A stretch of DNA of 64,000 nucleotides from Amoebidium appalachense (GCA_963693365.1 CAVNZM010000002.1:3534001-3598000), one strand, 5' to 3'; positions 28,832 to 39,358 are shown, counted from the stretch's first letter. Notes: a model not told the origin generated them from the letters alone. Translations and numbers: made by a program.

Positions 28832-29095
28832 ACGAATTAACCCACCCCCAGTCCTTACAGTCACCCCCTCCCTCCCTCCCCCCCCCCCCCCGGCCCCTCC
28901 CCCTCGCCCTCTCTCTCTCCTCCCCCCCCCCCCCCTCCGCCCGTCGCCCTCCCCCTCCCTCTCCCCCCCCCCCCCCCCACCAGGTTGCCGTCTCAGCAGC
29001 AAGCAATGTAACCCTGAAGGTGCCGCACCGTTCAGACCGCAACTGCTCCTACGGCCATGCATACCTCAAGTGTGGCTCCTTGCCAAACATGCACG
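26829..29095 (+). CDS. Unidentified plus-strand gene, two internal exons
   Basis: Two exons look real. 26829-26933 has acceptor ttccaacag, 35 codons in phase 0 and donor gtatgg. 28984-29095 has a poly-C-rich acceptor ending ccaccag, 37 codons plus 1 nt and donor gtacgt. They join in frame: FVQYFPGQYELTELRKLAEE at the end of the first, then NVTLKVPHRSDRNCSYGHAY and LKCGSLPNMHG in the second. I do not recognise the protein. The amphipathic LTELRKLAEEYAE stretch is likely helical. The intron between them (26934-28983) contains sense-oriented GGGCTC-family repeats, as in the other genes. Start and end are unknown. The next exon must begin in phase 1. A strong acceptor at 29188-29201 is a candidate, but it opens into poly-G. 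Confidence 0.5.
27857..28248 (+). repeat. B-A portion of the composite repeat
   Basis: Unit B from its CTTTACTTCCATGCAACCGG point, then a full unit A (28083-28248) with poly-C tail. Poly-C also precedes B at about 27835-27850. It is sense with the unidentified gene. Confidence 0.8.
28570..28980. repeat. Poly-C tracts and (CA)n upstream of the exon at 28984
   Basis: C runs at about 28579-28609, 28641-28662 and 28922-28978 with (CA)n at 28780-28832. The last run serves as the polypyrimidine tract of the exon. Confidence 0.85.
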
Positions 29096-29209
29096 GTACG
29101 TGCGTGGGTGCTGTCGTGGTGGAAGAATTGAAGACATGGATGGGTATGGTGGTGGCAGTGGTGCGGGATGAGAAGAGAGGAGTGGTTTTTTTTTTGCAGG
29201 TTTCTTTGT

Positions 29210-29299
29210 GCGTGTTCAGGGGAAGAGGGGGGGGGGGGGGGGGGGGGGAGGGGGGTGTTAAGGATGGGGAAACCGGGAGGGAGGGGGAGGGGGGAAGGG

Positions 29300-29335
<36 letters not shown>

Positions 29336-29580
29336 TGGAGAGGGAGGGAGATGGAAGAAGGTGGGAGAGAGAGAGAGATAGAGATGGAAGGTGGGAGAGG
29401 CAGAGTGAGGTGGGAAGAGAGGGCGGGGGGGGGGGGGGGGGGGGGGGGTGTTAAGGATGGGGAAACCGGGAGGGAGGGGGGAGGGGGGAGGGGGGGGGGG
29501 GAGAGAGAGAGAGAGATGGAAGAAGGTGGGAGAGGCAGAGTGAGGTGGGAAGGGTGGGGGGGGGGGGGGGGGGGGGGGGG
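29210..29580. repeat. Near-duplicate G-rich/(GA)n blocks
   Basis: Two similar blocks, 29223-29430 and 29430-29580. Each has poly-G, the sequence TGTTAAGGATGGGGAAACCG, then GA repeats. This is a tandem duplication of about 205 bp with a shortened second copy. Confidence 0.75.
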
Positions 29581-29584
29581 GTAC

Positions 29585-29838
29585 CATTGATGGTGAGATA
29601 GACACGGTCATTTCTGGTTGGATTAAACACCTTGGCTAAGTGTGTATGACAGTAAAGATTATGGAGTTGGATGTCCGTCTATGCATGCAGGGAGGGGGAT
29701 GCTCTGGTGCAAGTAGTTTTTTGTTGGTTTTTTTTTGGTTCTTTGGTCTGCATGTGTGGGTGGGTGGGTGTGTATATGCGTGGTGGGTAGGGGTGGGGGT
29801 GGGGGGCAGCATTCGAAGGTGTGTGTGTGTGTGTGCGT

Positions 29839-29873
<35 letters not shown>

Positions 29874-29934
29874 GTGACTCGGATGTACGTGCACTTAAGG
29901 AGGACAAAACCATGGGTTTCGTCGACCCGGCCAT
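29585..29934 (-). CDS. Possible minus-strand gene start, two short exons
   Basis: Exon 1 is 29895-29934 (ATG at 29934, 13 codons plus 1 nt, donor gtgcac). Exon 2 is 29585-29635 (acceptor acacacttag, 2 nt plus 16 codons plus 1 nt, donor gtaccc). The phases join and the product would begin MAGSTKPMVLSSL and continue TKVFNPTRNDRVYLTIN. I do not recognise it. A reverse CCAAT motif sits just upstream (ATTGG at 29940), and poly-G on the plus strand is poly-C on this strand, as in introns of the other genes. No third exon could be placed with confidence, and the plus-strand exon at 28984 lies in the way. Weak call. Confidence 0.3.
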
Positions 29935-31054
29935 GCTCTGATTGGCTGGGAAAGAACTCCAACTGACCAATAGTATTACTTAGCGTAATGGTAAATAACC
30001 AAAAAAGGTTTAAAACGAAATACGAAAAAGCCAGCGTTGTGCCGCTTTGAATTCGAAGCTCGAAAAAGCATCTACAATATGATTGGCTAAGAGTTTGCGT
30101 CACTTGTCTCCCAAAACTCTAACTTTTGTCTGGGTGTGCCGCTGAGCCAGGCAGCTCCGATTTTGATTTTTCCGGCTTAGAAAAGTTTAGTTATAGAAAT
30201 TTTAGCTATGGAAAATTCTGTTACAAACGGAATGTCCTACATACAGTACAAACTACATGAAAAATTCTTGTTTGGTGAGGCCTTATTTTTATTGCACTGT
30301 CTGCATATGGATTGAAATTTGTTTGCCTTTGGAGCCTGCTCAGCCTGGTTACGCCCTTATGATACGCCCCACGATTGAAGATCTGAGGGATTCACGTGTG
30401 GCTTATGAATAACACGTAACGGAGAATAACACGGTATCGTCGGATAACACGTGCACCATGTCGGCGAACGATGGGTTATTCTCCAAACTGCTATGTTCTC
30501 TCTTTTCATTACTTCTCTTTTTACCTTTTTTTGCTACCCCACAAAAATTTATGATAGCTGCAACAGTGTATCCTGTTTTATCGCCAGGTTTCCCAACACC
30601 GTGATGTCAAATGTACGGGTGGCTCAATTGGCTGAGTTGGCTCCAAGGCCTCCTAAATAGCACTCCGGGCCGAGGCACGGGGTCGCCACAGTGCAAAGTG
30701 ACGTCATCAACTTCCGCGTCAGAAAGATTGCCGCTGATTGGTTGACTGAGGAATGCGCGCTGCTATAGTAAGATTCGATCCGATTGGATGATGATGATCT
30801 CAGTGATTGGCTAAGACTTCAATTGGCGGGAAGTTAGGGTTCTCCTAGATGTGCCATATTGCGGGCTTTGGTAAATTACAGCAGGACTACTTGGGGGTTT
30901 ACACACTTTTTATTGCGTGGACATTGCCGGAGGCCCAGCCACATTCGACGGCCTACTGCGTTTTCCAGCACAGCCAATCAAATGCAGCCAGTGACATATG
31001 TACATGCTAGGCAACAATGAGCGCCATCGTAGTATCTGACACCCCTATTACATA
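29935..31054. other. Promoter-like stretch rich in CCAAT motifs
   Basis: ATTGG/CCAAT occurs at about 29940, 29968, 30081, 30736, 30781, 30805 and 30965. A palindrome GGAGAATAAC/GTTATTCTCC spans 30422-30484. No exon was supported. It may serve genes on either side. Confidence 0.35.
30613..30690 (+). repeat. Repeat with tRNA-like A box, left copy
   Basis: Contains TGGCTCAATTGG (a match to a pol III A box) followed by a core of about 37 bp (about 30652-30689). That core recurs almost unchanged and inverted at about 33180-33225. No full tRNA fold or clear B box was seen, so a tRNA-derived SINE fragment is more likely than a tRNA gene. Confidence 0.5.
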
Positions 31055-31258
31055 TTATGGGTAAGCAGATGCTAGCATCGGTAGCTCCGACAGAAAGTTA
31101 AGGCACCGGATCACAATATCATACTGTGCAGCATTAATAAGGTGATCTAGGATAGTCATCTTAAAACGGATATATTGAGGAAGAGATGAAGAAAAGAGAA
31201 TAAAACCGCCAATAACCTCCGGTTCTAACCTATATTTGTTTTCATACTCTGAGAACAA
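31055..31258 (-). pseudogene. Relic related to the orphan ORF at 39.7-40.2 kb
   Basis: A 68-codon open frame whose C-terminal stretch ILDHLINAAQYDIVIRCLNF aligns with ILDFILNTRNYDLFIRCIDW near the end of the ORF at 39668-40237 (shared ILD, N, YD, IRC and aromatic spacing). The rest of the longer ORF is missing here. This suggests a dispersed, mobile or multigene coding family. Confidence 0.4.
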
Positions 31259-31431
31259 AACTGTTTGTTTTTGCCTTAATAAATAACAATATTGTTTTGA
31301 AATGATATTGAAATATTTATTATAGCATTTGTGTAGTTTAGTATGTTATTTCTGTGAGATTTGTTGTCATCATTTATATATATATTTTCGACTTAAATCT
31401 GCATCCCCATTAAGTTTCTGTTGCGATCTAG

Positions 31432-32529
31432 GAGGCTGTGTGCCGCACACAGTGTACAGCAGTTGAGGCTCCTACAGCAGCTGCCCCGCCCCGGCCACCC
31501 CCCGGCCCCTCGTGAAGTTCTGAAGATATACTGTATTGTTTCCTGCAATTAGAGATATTAGGACTGGGCTGCGCTACGAGGCACTAAGTTATGACCAGCT
31601 TCCTCACGGACGCCAACCTCTCTATAAAGTCGTGATATTCTACTTCCCAGACAAACGAAGCTTCACCCCAGTGTTTTCACCAGTGGATTATCCGAATGAT
31701 ACATGCGTTGAGTACAAAGAAACTGTGACTGGTGCTGGAAGTTTTATTTATGGCTCACCAAGCCAAAGGGTCCGAAGGATCTTCGGGCACAAATGAATCT
31801 TTGTACAGGATCCGGAGAAACCACCTATGGAATTCGAAGACCCAAAGGAGAGAGGATAGACTAGTACTCAGAAGATAACTTGACAAAGATACACACACAA
31901 TACACACGCGCGCACAGGTGCGCTTTGCACCTGCAAATACATACCGCACGCACGTGCCAGACATACAGACGAGCAAACACACAATACTGCAAGCATGCAC
32001 AGGGCATGCAGGAGTGGGCTGTAGTACAGAGACACTACGAGCAGCTTCCCGCCTCCTCCCCCTTCCCCTTTGGGTTCTCTCGTGCCAAACATACGCCCTG
32101 CTCACTATATATTCCCAAGGCCGGCGCACTTCCGCGCGCGCACATACACACGGCGCTCCTTTTCTCCCTCCTTTCCCTCGGGCTCTAGCCCCCCTCCCCC
32201 CCCCCCCCCCCCCCATCCCCCCCCCCCCCTTTCTCTCCTCTCTTTCTCTCTCAGAGGCTCAGAGTCCCTCCCCCCCCCCCCCCCCCCCCCCCCGCCCCCT
32301 CCTTCCCCCCTTCTGGCGCACACTCGGCCACGCAAAACTCGCCTATATTTTCACTCACACACCCACTCACCAACGAGCGCGCACAAGTCACAGTACACAC
32401 ACGTGCGCGCATGCAGCAGGCAGACGCCTTGACAGACCTAGTAGCACTGTGACCGTCACGAACGCACATGGCACGGACTCACAGAAACACTCACACGCAC
32501 ACGCACTCGCATGCACGCATATGTGCACA

Positions 32530-32560
<31 letters not shown>

Positions 32561-32927
32561 AAAACACACTGCTGACTCCCTCCTCCCTTCCCCCCTATCC
32601 ACTCACACACAAACAGACAGAAACGGGCCCGATGTAAGCTTTGACAACAAAAGAAAAAGTAGCCGTACAATATAACACTTCATGCATACACACAGAGCTG
32701 ATTCCCCACCCCCCCCTCTTCCTTCCTCTCTCCCCCTGCTCCCCTCCCACCCACGGTCCTGTGGGGTCTTGCTCGGCCATTCACCTATACTACAGGAGAA
32801 TCATGGAGTGGATGATATTCCTGTGTTATGCACAACAGATCCTGTTGCACCGAGGATTGCAGCTAAAGAATTTCAAACACCATTGCTGGCAGCAACACCA
32901 CAAAAAAGGCCCAAACGCAAACTATAA
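31432..32927 (+). other. Unassigned coding-like segments
   Basis: 31553-31796 is open for 81 codons (HGRQPLYKVVIFYFPDKRSF in its middle) up to a TGA. 32797-32927 follows a good acceptor (ctatactacag) and reads ENHGVDDIPVLCTTDPV, ending in the basic tail PQKRPKRKL and a stop. Between them are poly-C and CA tracts of the kind seen in introns of plus-strand genes. A segment at 31432-31511 would join the first in phase, but only through a 41-nt intron, which is too short to trust. I could not build a consistent gene. Confidence 0.3.
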
Positions 32928-33177
32928 CACTTTCTATGCTTCTGGCTTCTTTTTCTTTTTGTGACTTGCATATGCCTTTGTCCACCTTGACAAATTGAAG
33001 AGGACGTCGACGCCGCGGGCCCAGGCCGCGGCCGGTGCGCACCGCTCCGATTTTACTGATTCAGCGTAAAAAATGCGCAAATTTTTCGCTAAATGTAGTC
33101 TTTTTGATCAGACCCCACCAGATCGATGGATTTGAATACACGGAAGCTGCTTACGTAATCACCAGTTCTAGTCTAGT

Positions 33178-33240
33178 GCGTGCCTCGGCCCGGAGTGCTA
33201 TTTAGGAGGCCTTGGTTGGCTCACGTGTACGGGCAGCGGC
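33178..33240 (-). repeat. Repeat with tRNA-like A box, right (inverted) copy
   Basis: Inverted partner of 30613-30690. The A-box part is shortened by a few bases. The two copies enclose about 2.5 kb, but no target duplication was found. Confidence 0.5.
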
Positions 33241-34045
33241 CATAGCGGTCATACGGAGGAGGGCAAAAGTGGAACGTAAATGCTTTGTATAACCCGCGCG
33301 TGACCTATAAGCAAGAGTATGATTGACTACAAAATGACCACACTATGCACTAGAGCATGTTTGAGCATGGAAACATTAAGTATATAATATGAACTTACAA
33401 TCTGGTATACAGTATTTTTATAACTCAATCGAGCAAAAAGTTTTTATAGTACACAATTTCTATAATTGATCGTACTAGTAAAAACGTACCGGATTTTGGT
33501 GTAGTTGGTTTTTGGCTCGCCGACGCTGAACCAATTGAGTTATATTTTTTCTGTACACAAAATCGTTAGAAAACACTATTTCCATGATTATCATCCAAAA
33601 AATTTAGGTTTAGCAGATAGTGGGGTCATTTTGTAATGTCCGAAGCAACCCTGTTCTTTATATGAATCCGGGCCAGGAGTCGATCGCCGCGATTCCATGA
33701 TTCCAGCTACCTTAAACACACACACACGCACAAAAAAAAGGCACATATCTGTACGTTCAGACCTTCCTGTACATGGTGTGTGCATGTACCCCTCTACACG
33801 GTGTATAAGATAATTGGTATTCTCTTGCAAGTGTAGTCCGATTTTTTTCTAAACATTTGCATCCATTCACACACACCTGACCTCTGCGTTGGAAAGCCAG
33901 TGGATTCATCCTTTACATTTAATCAAAATGGTCATTTTTTAGTGCTGGCTTCCGATTGGATAGTATAATTTCTTACGCGTATACACGTGCAGATGCGCTG
34001 AAGAAGGTCCGACCAATCAGCACGCTCCCTTCTGGCCGGCCAGCC

Positions 34046-34093
34046 ATGGTTCCTGCCGTGGTCAAGTTAGCAAACACAAAATCCCAAAATTCG
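34046..34093 (+). other. Possible upstream exon of the RRM gene
   Basis: ATG in a fair context (agccATGG), 16 codons beginning MVPAVVKLANTK, ending at a donor gtactg in phase 0. A CCAAT box lies about 35 bp upstream (gaccaatcagc). No clean in-phase acceptor was found to connect it to the next exon. Confidence 0.3.
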
Positions 34094-34175
34094 GTACTGA
34101 ACCCCCCCCCCCTCCCCACAATGGTTTTGTGTTTTGTGCTTTGTGTGTCTACCTCCATATTCCAACTATCAATGC

Positions 34176-34179
34176 CTAC

Positions 34180-34210
<31 letters not shown>

Positions 34211-34222
34211 AAAAAAAAAAAC

Positions 34223-34276
<54 letters not shown>

Positions 34277-34380
34277 AATAATAATAATAATAATAATAAT
34301 AAGCAAATAAAAATAAATAACATAAATAATATATAACAAAAAAAGCAATAATAATAATAGTAATAGTAATAGTAATAATA
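34176..34380. repeat. Poly-C, poly-A, (GAT)n, (AAT)n cluster
   Basis: Poly-C 34180-34200, poly-A 34201-34220, (GAT)n about 34224-34275, (AAT)n about 34275-34303 and a second AAT/AGT run near 34347-34383. Confidence 0.9.
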
Positions 34381-34710
34381 ATTAAGTCAACGCAGATAAA
34401 TAAACAACACCACGGCCCTTTCCGGCCTCTACCTTGCCCCCTCTTCTCGCTCATCTATCGTTTTTCACGTGCCCCGAACTCCGGATACAGCCCCTCGTCA
34501 GTGTACCCCTCTTGTGCTTACTGCTCTATTGCTTGACTGCACCCCCGTGTGTTTCTGTTTCTTACTGCTCCCTGTTACTCTCATCTTTCTCGGCTGCAAA
34601 TTCTTCTTGTTTTGCGGTGTGTTTTTTCCCTTTCTGGGCTGCAATAATGTGGATGTAGCACATGCACAGATGAACACAAGGGGAATGCCCAAAGGTATAA
34701 ATTCATTAAT

Positions 34711-34877
34711 ATGCATGCACCTGGTCATGTTCGGGACCCTTGCGGAGTAAGTGTTTTTTTCCGTTTGAGTACTTTCGATGTTTGGTCGGGAAGGGGGGAT
34801 GTTTGTTTTTAGGGATATTGGTATTGTTGTTTTTCGCCTGCTGTAAGCTGATTGACGGTGGTCACGTCTGTGTGCGT

Positions 34878-34931
<54 letters not shown>

Positions 34932-35438
34932 TGTTACTAACGTTTTTCATGTTCTGTGTTGCAGCTGTACCTTGCACCCAGCCCGGAGGATCCCTTTGTG
35001 GTCAAATACCACGACATCAATAAGAAGCTGCGCGAGGTACAGTACCTCTCCCCCCCTCCCCCCCCCCCCCCCCCCCTTCTCCCCCTCCTCCCCTCCCGGC
35101 CGGTGAATGGGTCGACACTGGTGTACTTTGGATGGCTTAGGCTCTCTGCGAGGATGGGCTTTGCTTCTCTTTTGTGTTTTTTTCTGCGCTCTTTTGTGCA
35201 AAATTTGCATTGTGTAGTCCGTCTTTTATGTGTGCTTCGTAGTTGGGCGCACAGTCTACTCCCCCCATCCCCCTCCCCCCCCCCCCCCCCCCCCCCTTCT
35301 TCCCTTCGTACTATTTAGTAGCACGTTCTACCCCCCCCCCCCCCCCCCCCCCCCCCCCACACACACACACCACCACCTCCTCCTCCTCCTCCTCCTCCTC
35401 CCCCCCGATTTTTCCTTTTCTATGAGACTTTTGACCTC

Positions 35439-35474
<36 letters not shown>

Positions 35475-36035
35475 CACACACACACCCTTCTATTCTATTA
35501 CACTTCCTATCTCATCCCCCCCCCCCCCCCCCCCCTCTGCAGGTGTTTGGGCAGCAGGGGACTGTTCAGAAGGTGACTGTGCTGGAGTCCAATGGGTGGC
35601 CGCATGGCATTGCCTTTGTGGAGTTTGCAGAGGATGATGGCGCCATGAAGGCTGCAACCGCCATAAATGGGAGGAAGCCTCATGGCTTTGACTTTGAGCT
35701 CGAAGGTAAATAACCCTTTTTTTTGTTTGTGCCTCATATTTTGCCATCCCTTTCCTAACCCCCCCCCCCCTTGCCTGCATAAGCAACCCTGCTCGTCTCT
35801 GATCAAGACGGGTGACCTACTCATGTTCAAGTGAAACAGTATCTGAGTTGGGTTTCGTTAACGAGGGGAATAGGTCGAAACTCGGGTACTGTGGATGACG
35901 TGGGCCCCCCCTGAGGATGGGCTCTGCTTATTATGCATACTCTTTATGTATGGCTTGCATTCTGCATCGTGTTATCCGTTTGTTCTTGTGTACTTCGTAC
36001 TTTTTGACGCATTCAAAACCCCCCCCCCCCCCCCC

Positions 36036-36093
<58 letters not shown>

Positions 36094-36206
36094 AAAAAAA
36101 AACGAAAAAAATAAGAAAGAAAGAAAGAAAGAAATGAATGAAAGGAAAGCTCGAAGGTAAATGACCCTTCTTTTTGTTTGTGCCACTTATTTTGCCATCC
36201 CTTTCC

Positions 36207-36248
<42 letters not shown>

Positions 36249-36721
36249 ACCCACCCACCCACCACCCACCACCACCACCCCACCCCACAACAACCACAAC
36301 CACAACCACAGCCAACAAAAAAAAAAAAAAACGAAAAAAAATTAGAAGAAAGAAAGAAAGAAATGAATGAAAGAAAAGAAAAAATAACACAACACCAACC
36401 CCCTACCCTTGCCTCCTGCACCCCATCCCTGAAAGCGGTAGTCCTGACATTGCATAACGGAAAAGGGCTTCTTATTGTGCGGTGGGGTTTCTGGCAGCTT
36501 CCATGTCGAAACTAGATTCAGGGGTGAGGAAGCTGGGGCGGGGGGGGAGGGGGGGGGGGGGGGAATAGAAGGATAGACTGTGTGTTTGTGTTGTGTGATA
36601 CAGCATAGCGTACTTCCCGTGCACCATTACTAGGTGTATTTGTTAACTCGGTCTCCCCCCCCCCCCCCCCCCCTCCCCTCCCCTCCCCCTTCACCTTCCT
36701 TAAATCCACATGCGCTTTGCG

Positions 36722-36782
<61 letters not shown>

Positions 36783-36897
36783 ACACGTACACCTACACCT
36801 ACACGTACACGCACACGTACACACACACGACTTCAAAATCCCATCCCATCCCTCTCTCCTTCGTGCAGTGAAAGTCAAGTTGCCGTCCAGCGCTTGA
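34711..36897 (+). CDS. Small single-RRM RNA-binding protein
   Basis: Exons are 34711-34746 (start not certain), 34965-35036, 35543-35705 and 36869-36897 (TGA). All phases join, giving 99 residues from the ATG at 34711. One RNA-recognition motif fills nearly the whole protein. The RNP2-like strand LYLAPSPE starts exon 2, helix 1 is DINKKLREVFGQQGTV, then strand VQKVTVLES. RNP1 is HGIAFVEFA, helix 2 is EDDGAMKAATAING, and the last strand is FELEVKVK. The RNP1 aromatic is Phe in FVEF. RNP2 falls exactly at a splice junction. The first exon is the weak point: its acceptor is unclear, and the real start may be upstream. The family is sure. The orthologue is not, so RNA target and role are unknown. 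Confidence 0.75.
35140..35230 (+). repeat. GGGCTC-family repeat in RRM-gene intron 2, degenerate
   Basis: Starts GCGAGGATGGGCTTTGCTTC and is followed by poly-C at about 35273-35297. Sense with the RRM gene. Confidence 0.45.
35774..36017 (+). repeat. Diverged B-A repeat in RRM-gene intron 3
   Basis: Unit B remnant (GCATAAGCAACCCTGCTCGT) then unit A (core GAGGATGGGCTCTGC, end ACGCATTCAAAA) and a poly-C/(CA)n/poly-A tail. The middle of A differs from the 4.6-kb copies, so this is an older insertion or another sub-type. Confidence 0.75.
36106..36420. repeat. Duplicated segment with AAAGAAAGAAATGAATGAAA
   Basis: 36119-36214 repeats sequence around the exon 3 donor (35697-35760: GCTCGAAGGTAAATAACCCT, then TTTTGCCATCCCTTTCCTAACC plus poly-C), and the GAAAGAAATGAATGAAA block recurs at 36354-36374. 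It is a partial tandem duplication carrying a second copy of the exon 3 end and donor. Confidence 0.7.
36720..36780. repeat. (CA)n before the last RRM-gene exon
   Basis: CA run about 36724-36779, followed by ACACGTAC variants, 80 bp upstream of the acceptor. Confidence 0.85.
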
Positions 36898-37301
36898 AGT
36901 GGCGCAAAAGTGCCAGCACAATAATTGACGACCGTAACATGAAATGCGGGAAACGTTTTCCGTTTTTCATTTTTTCCGTGTATTTGGTCCAATAATGAAA
37001 AGATGGTCTCTCCTTGAGTAGGCACAGTGGTCCTTGTGCCGGCTGTATTCATATTGAATGGAGAATGATGGATTGTCTTATTTCCTGTTGTGTGTAGAAG
37101 CTGGATATTATTTCTGTTTTTTTTGTGTTTTCTTTTGTTTTTTTCGGCTAATGTGTTCCGGCATGTAGGGGCTCTAAGATGTTTGGTGTGTCAGTTTGGT
37201 ATTGGTCCGGTGGGTTGGTGGCCTGGTGTCGGCAAATCTCGCGTGTGCCCAAGAAGGCACGTAGTTTAGTTCAATGCTAGTTCGGGAAGTAAAAGCAGAA
37301 T

Positions 37302-37708
37302 TTGCAATTTTTTCCCATTAGGTTGCCTGTGGCACACGTGTTGGTGAGTCAAACAAAACAACAATGCTTGTTAAGCAAGGACTAGTGGCTGAGCAAGTGG
37401 CTGGTATGTGTCCAGTGTAGAACAGCACCCTGTCATGAGTGCTGTGTGAAAATGTCTGTGTGTTGTGTGTGCACGTGTGAGTCGTGTGTGTGTGTGTGTG
37501 TGTGCGTACGTGCATGCGTGTGTGTGGGTGGGTGGGTGGGTGGGTGCGTACGTGCATGCGTGTGTGTGTGTGTGTCTGCCCCTGCGTGTTTGTGTAATAT
37601 GCCTGTACGTGTGTGCTCTTGTATATGTGTGTGTGTGTGAAGGAATGATGAGGCCCAAGGGTTACAATATGATTCGGTACAGGCATATCACACACACACA
37701 CACACAGA

Positions 37709-37760
<52 letters not shown>

Positions 37761-37907
37761 TCATGTGCACACACAAATGTTCACACACCTTGAGAGTGTG
37801 CTGTTCTACACCAAATCAGCCACACTTGCTCAGCCACTTGCTCAAGCATTGTTGTATTGTTTGAATCACCCACGTGCCACAGGCAACGTAATGGGAAAAA
37901 TTTGCAA
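37302..37907. mobile_element. MITE-like element with ~140-bp terminal inverted repeats
   Basis: Left arm 37302-37445 and right arm 37765-37907 are inverted copies, outer ends TTGCAA...TTTTTCCCATTA. Both contain GTTGCCTGTGGCAC, GGCTGAGCAAGTG and GTGTAGAACAGCAC. The centre is GT repeats opposed by CA repeats, so the whole 606 bp can fold into one long hairpin. It encodes no protein. No clear target duplication was seen. Confidence 0.75.
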
Positions 37908-38733
37908 CATGTCATGGGCCATATATAGGTACGTATTTGATTATATTCTATTCAGCCAATTGCAAGATGGCGACTGTCGCTTTTTGCTGCCATTGCCTTC
38001 CTCCTCCCCCTCCCCGGCCCTCTTCCCCTCCCCACATCCAACCCTCCCTTCAATGCAGTGACTACCGCCACGTGCCCCCCCCCCCCTCCCCCCCCGCCCC
38101 CCTCCCCTCCCCCGCCCCCCCCCCCACCCACCCACACACACACACACACACACCTATCAACATGCATGCCATGCACGTGTCCAGATCTTGTGGCAAAACA
38201 ATGCGCTAATGTCCCACTTATGTCCGGGTCCTTCACCTGAGCCACCCCTTCTCCTTGCCATGCTACTAGAAAAGGGACTCCAAGACAGGTCAATCTCTCA
38301 AAATTCGCCGAGTTTCCCAACAATACAAAACCAAGAGGAAGGTAACCGAAGGGAACCGAGGGGAGAGCGTGGTTGTGGTGGTACTGGCGGTGGCGGTGGC
38401 GATTGTGCGCGCGCGTGTGTGGTGGTGGTGGTGGATGAGGAGAGGGAAGGAAGGGGAGGGTGGGTGGTTGGGTGGGGGGGGGGGGCAGGGGGGAAGGCAG
38501 GGGGCTGTTGCGGAAATCAAAGGAAGGAGGTCAAGAAAAGGGTGGGGGGGGGGGGGGGGAGGTGGAGAGGGGGATGAGCTGGGGGGAGGCCTAGGGGAAG
38601 GGGGGAGGGGGGGGGGGGGGGGAAGATGATGGGCCGGGGAGGTGGGGTGGTTTGGGTGGTGGTGGTGTGGTGGGTGGGTGGGTGGGGGTTGGGGGGTGGG
38701 GGAGAGGGGTGATGGTGGTGGTGGTGGTTGGGG

Positions 38734-38766
<33 letters not shown>

Positions 38767-39358
38767 AAAGCCAAAACGTCCGAAGATGCGAACGAACCTG
38801 CAAACCTTTAGCTGGCCAGCCAGTGCGGCAACCCACTGCACCATTCTCACGACCCCGTCGTTGAAGCGATCGAGTCAACCCCTTCATCTTTTGTGCTTTC
38901 ATGTATCGAGCACCCATTTCCCCTTTTTCTTCCTTCTCACGCCTCATTTACCCTCCCCTCCCCCCTTTCCTTCAAAAGCGGTGGAAGAGAAATCTGTAGG
39001 CAAATCAAGCGGGTAGCGTGAAAGAATCAAAGGAAGAACAGAGAGGAAGAAATGGTACATACGGTGTGAGCAGGGCAGGGGCAGTGGCGGAAAGGGTTTG
39101 TTTACCTTATAAAGCAGCCTCTAGCATACGACGGGAGAAGAGGGCGAAAGCAGCACTCCAAGTTGAGATGAGAAGCCGTACTGCAAGAATTAGCAGCCCT
39201 CAAAAGGTAATGTTTAATACGAGTGCGTAACTTTGAAGAGACCAAGAAACTGCAGTAAGCAGGGCACTTCGGTGACCTTCGGTGTCGTGCCACCACAGCA
39301 ATACCGCTACCGGCCGATGTGTTGACAAGGATGCTACCGCCGTAAGGCCATATTAGCG
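37908..39358. other. Non-coding stretch with poly-C/poly-G and GGT-rich tracts
   Basis: Poly-C/(CA)n at 38076-38152, G/GGT-rich tracts at about 38365-38763, then unique sequence. Open frames here only reflect G or C runs. Confidence 0.45.

Noticed and set aside
28984-29095. Coding on the minus strand (GTFRVTLLAAETATW)
   Set aside because: Minus-strand splice sites are poor and all frames are broken, while the plus-strand exon has a strong acceptor and donor.
30613-30690. tRNA gene
   Set aside because: An A-box match is present, but I could not fold an acceptor stem or find a GGTTCRANYCC B box.
31432-31796. Two segments that join in phase (ending ...RRIFGHK)
   Set aside because: The intron between them would be 41 nt, far shorter than any other here, and no upstream exon or start was found.
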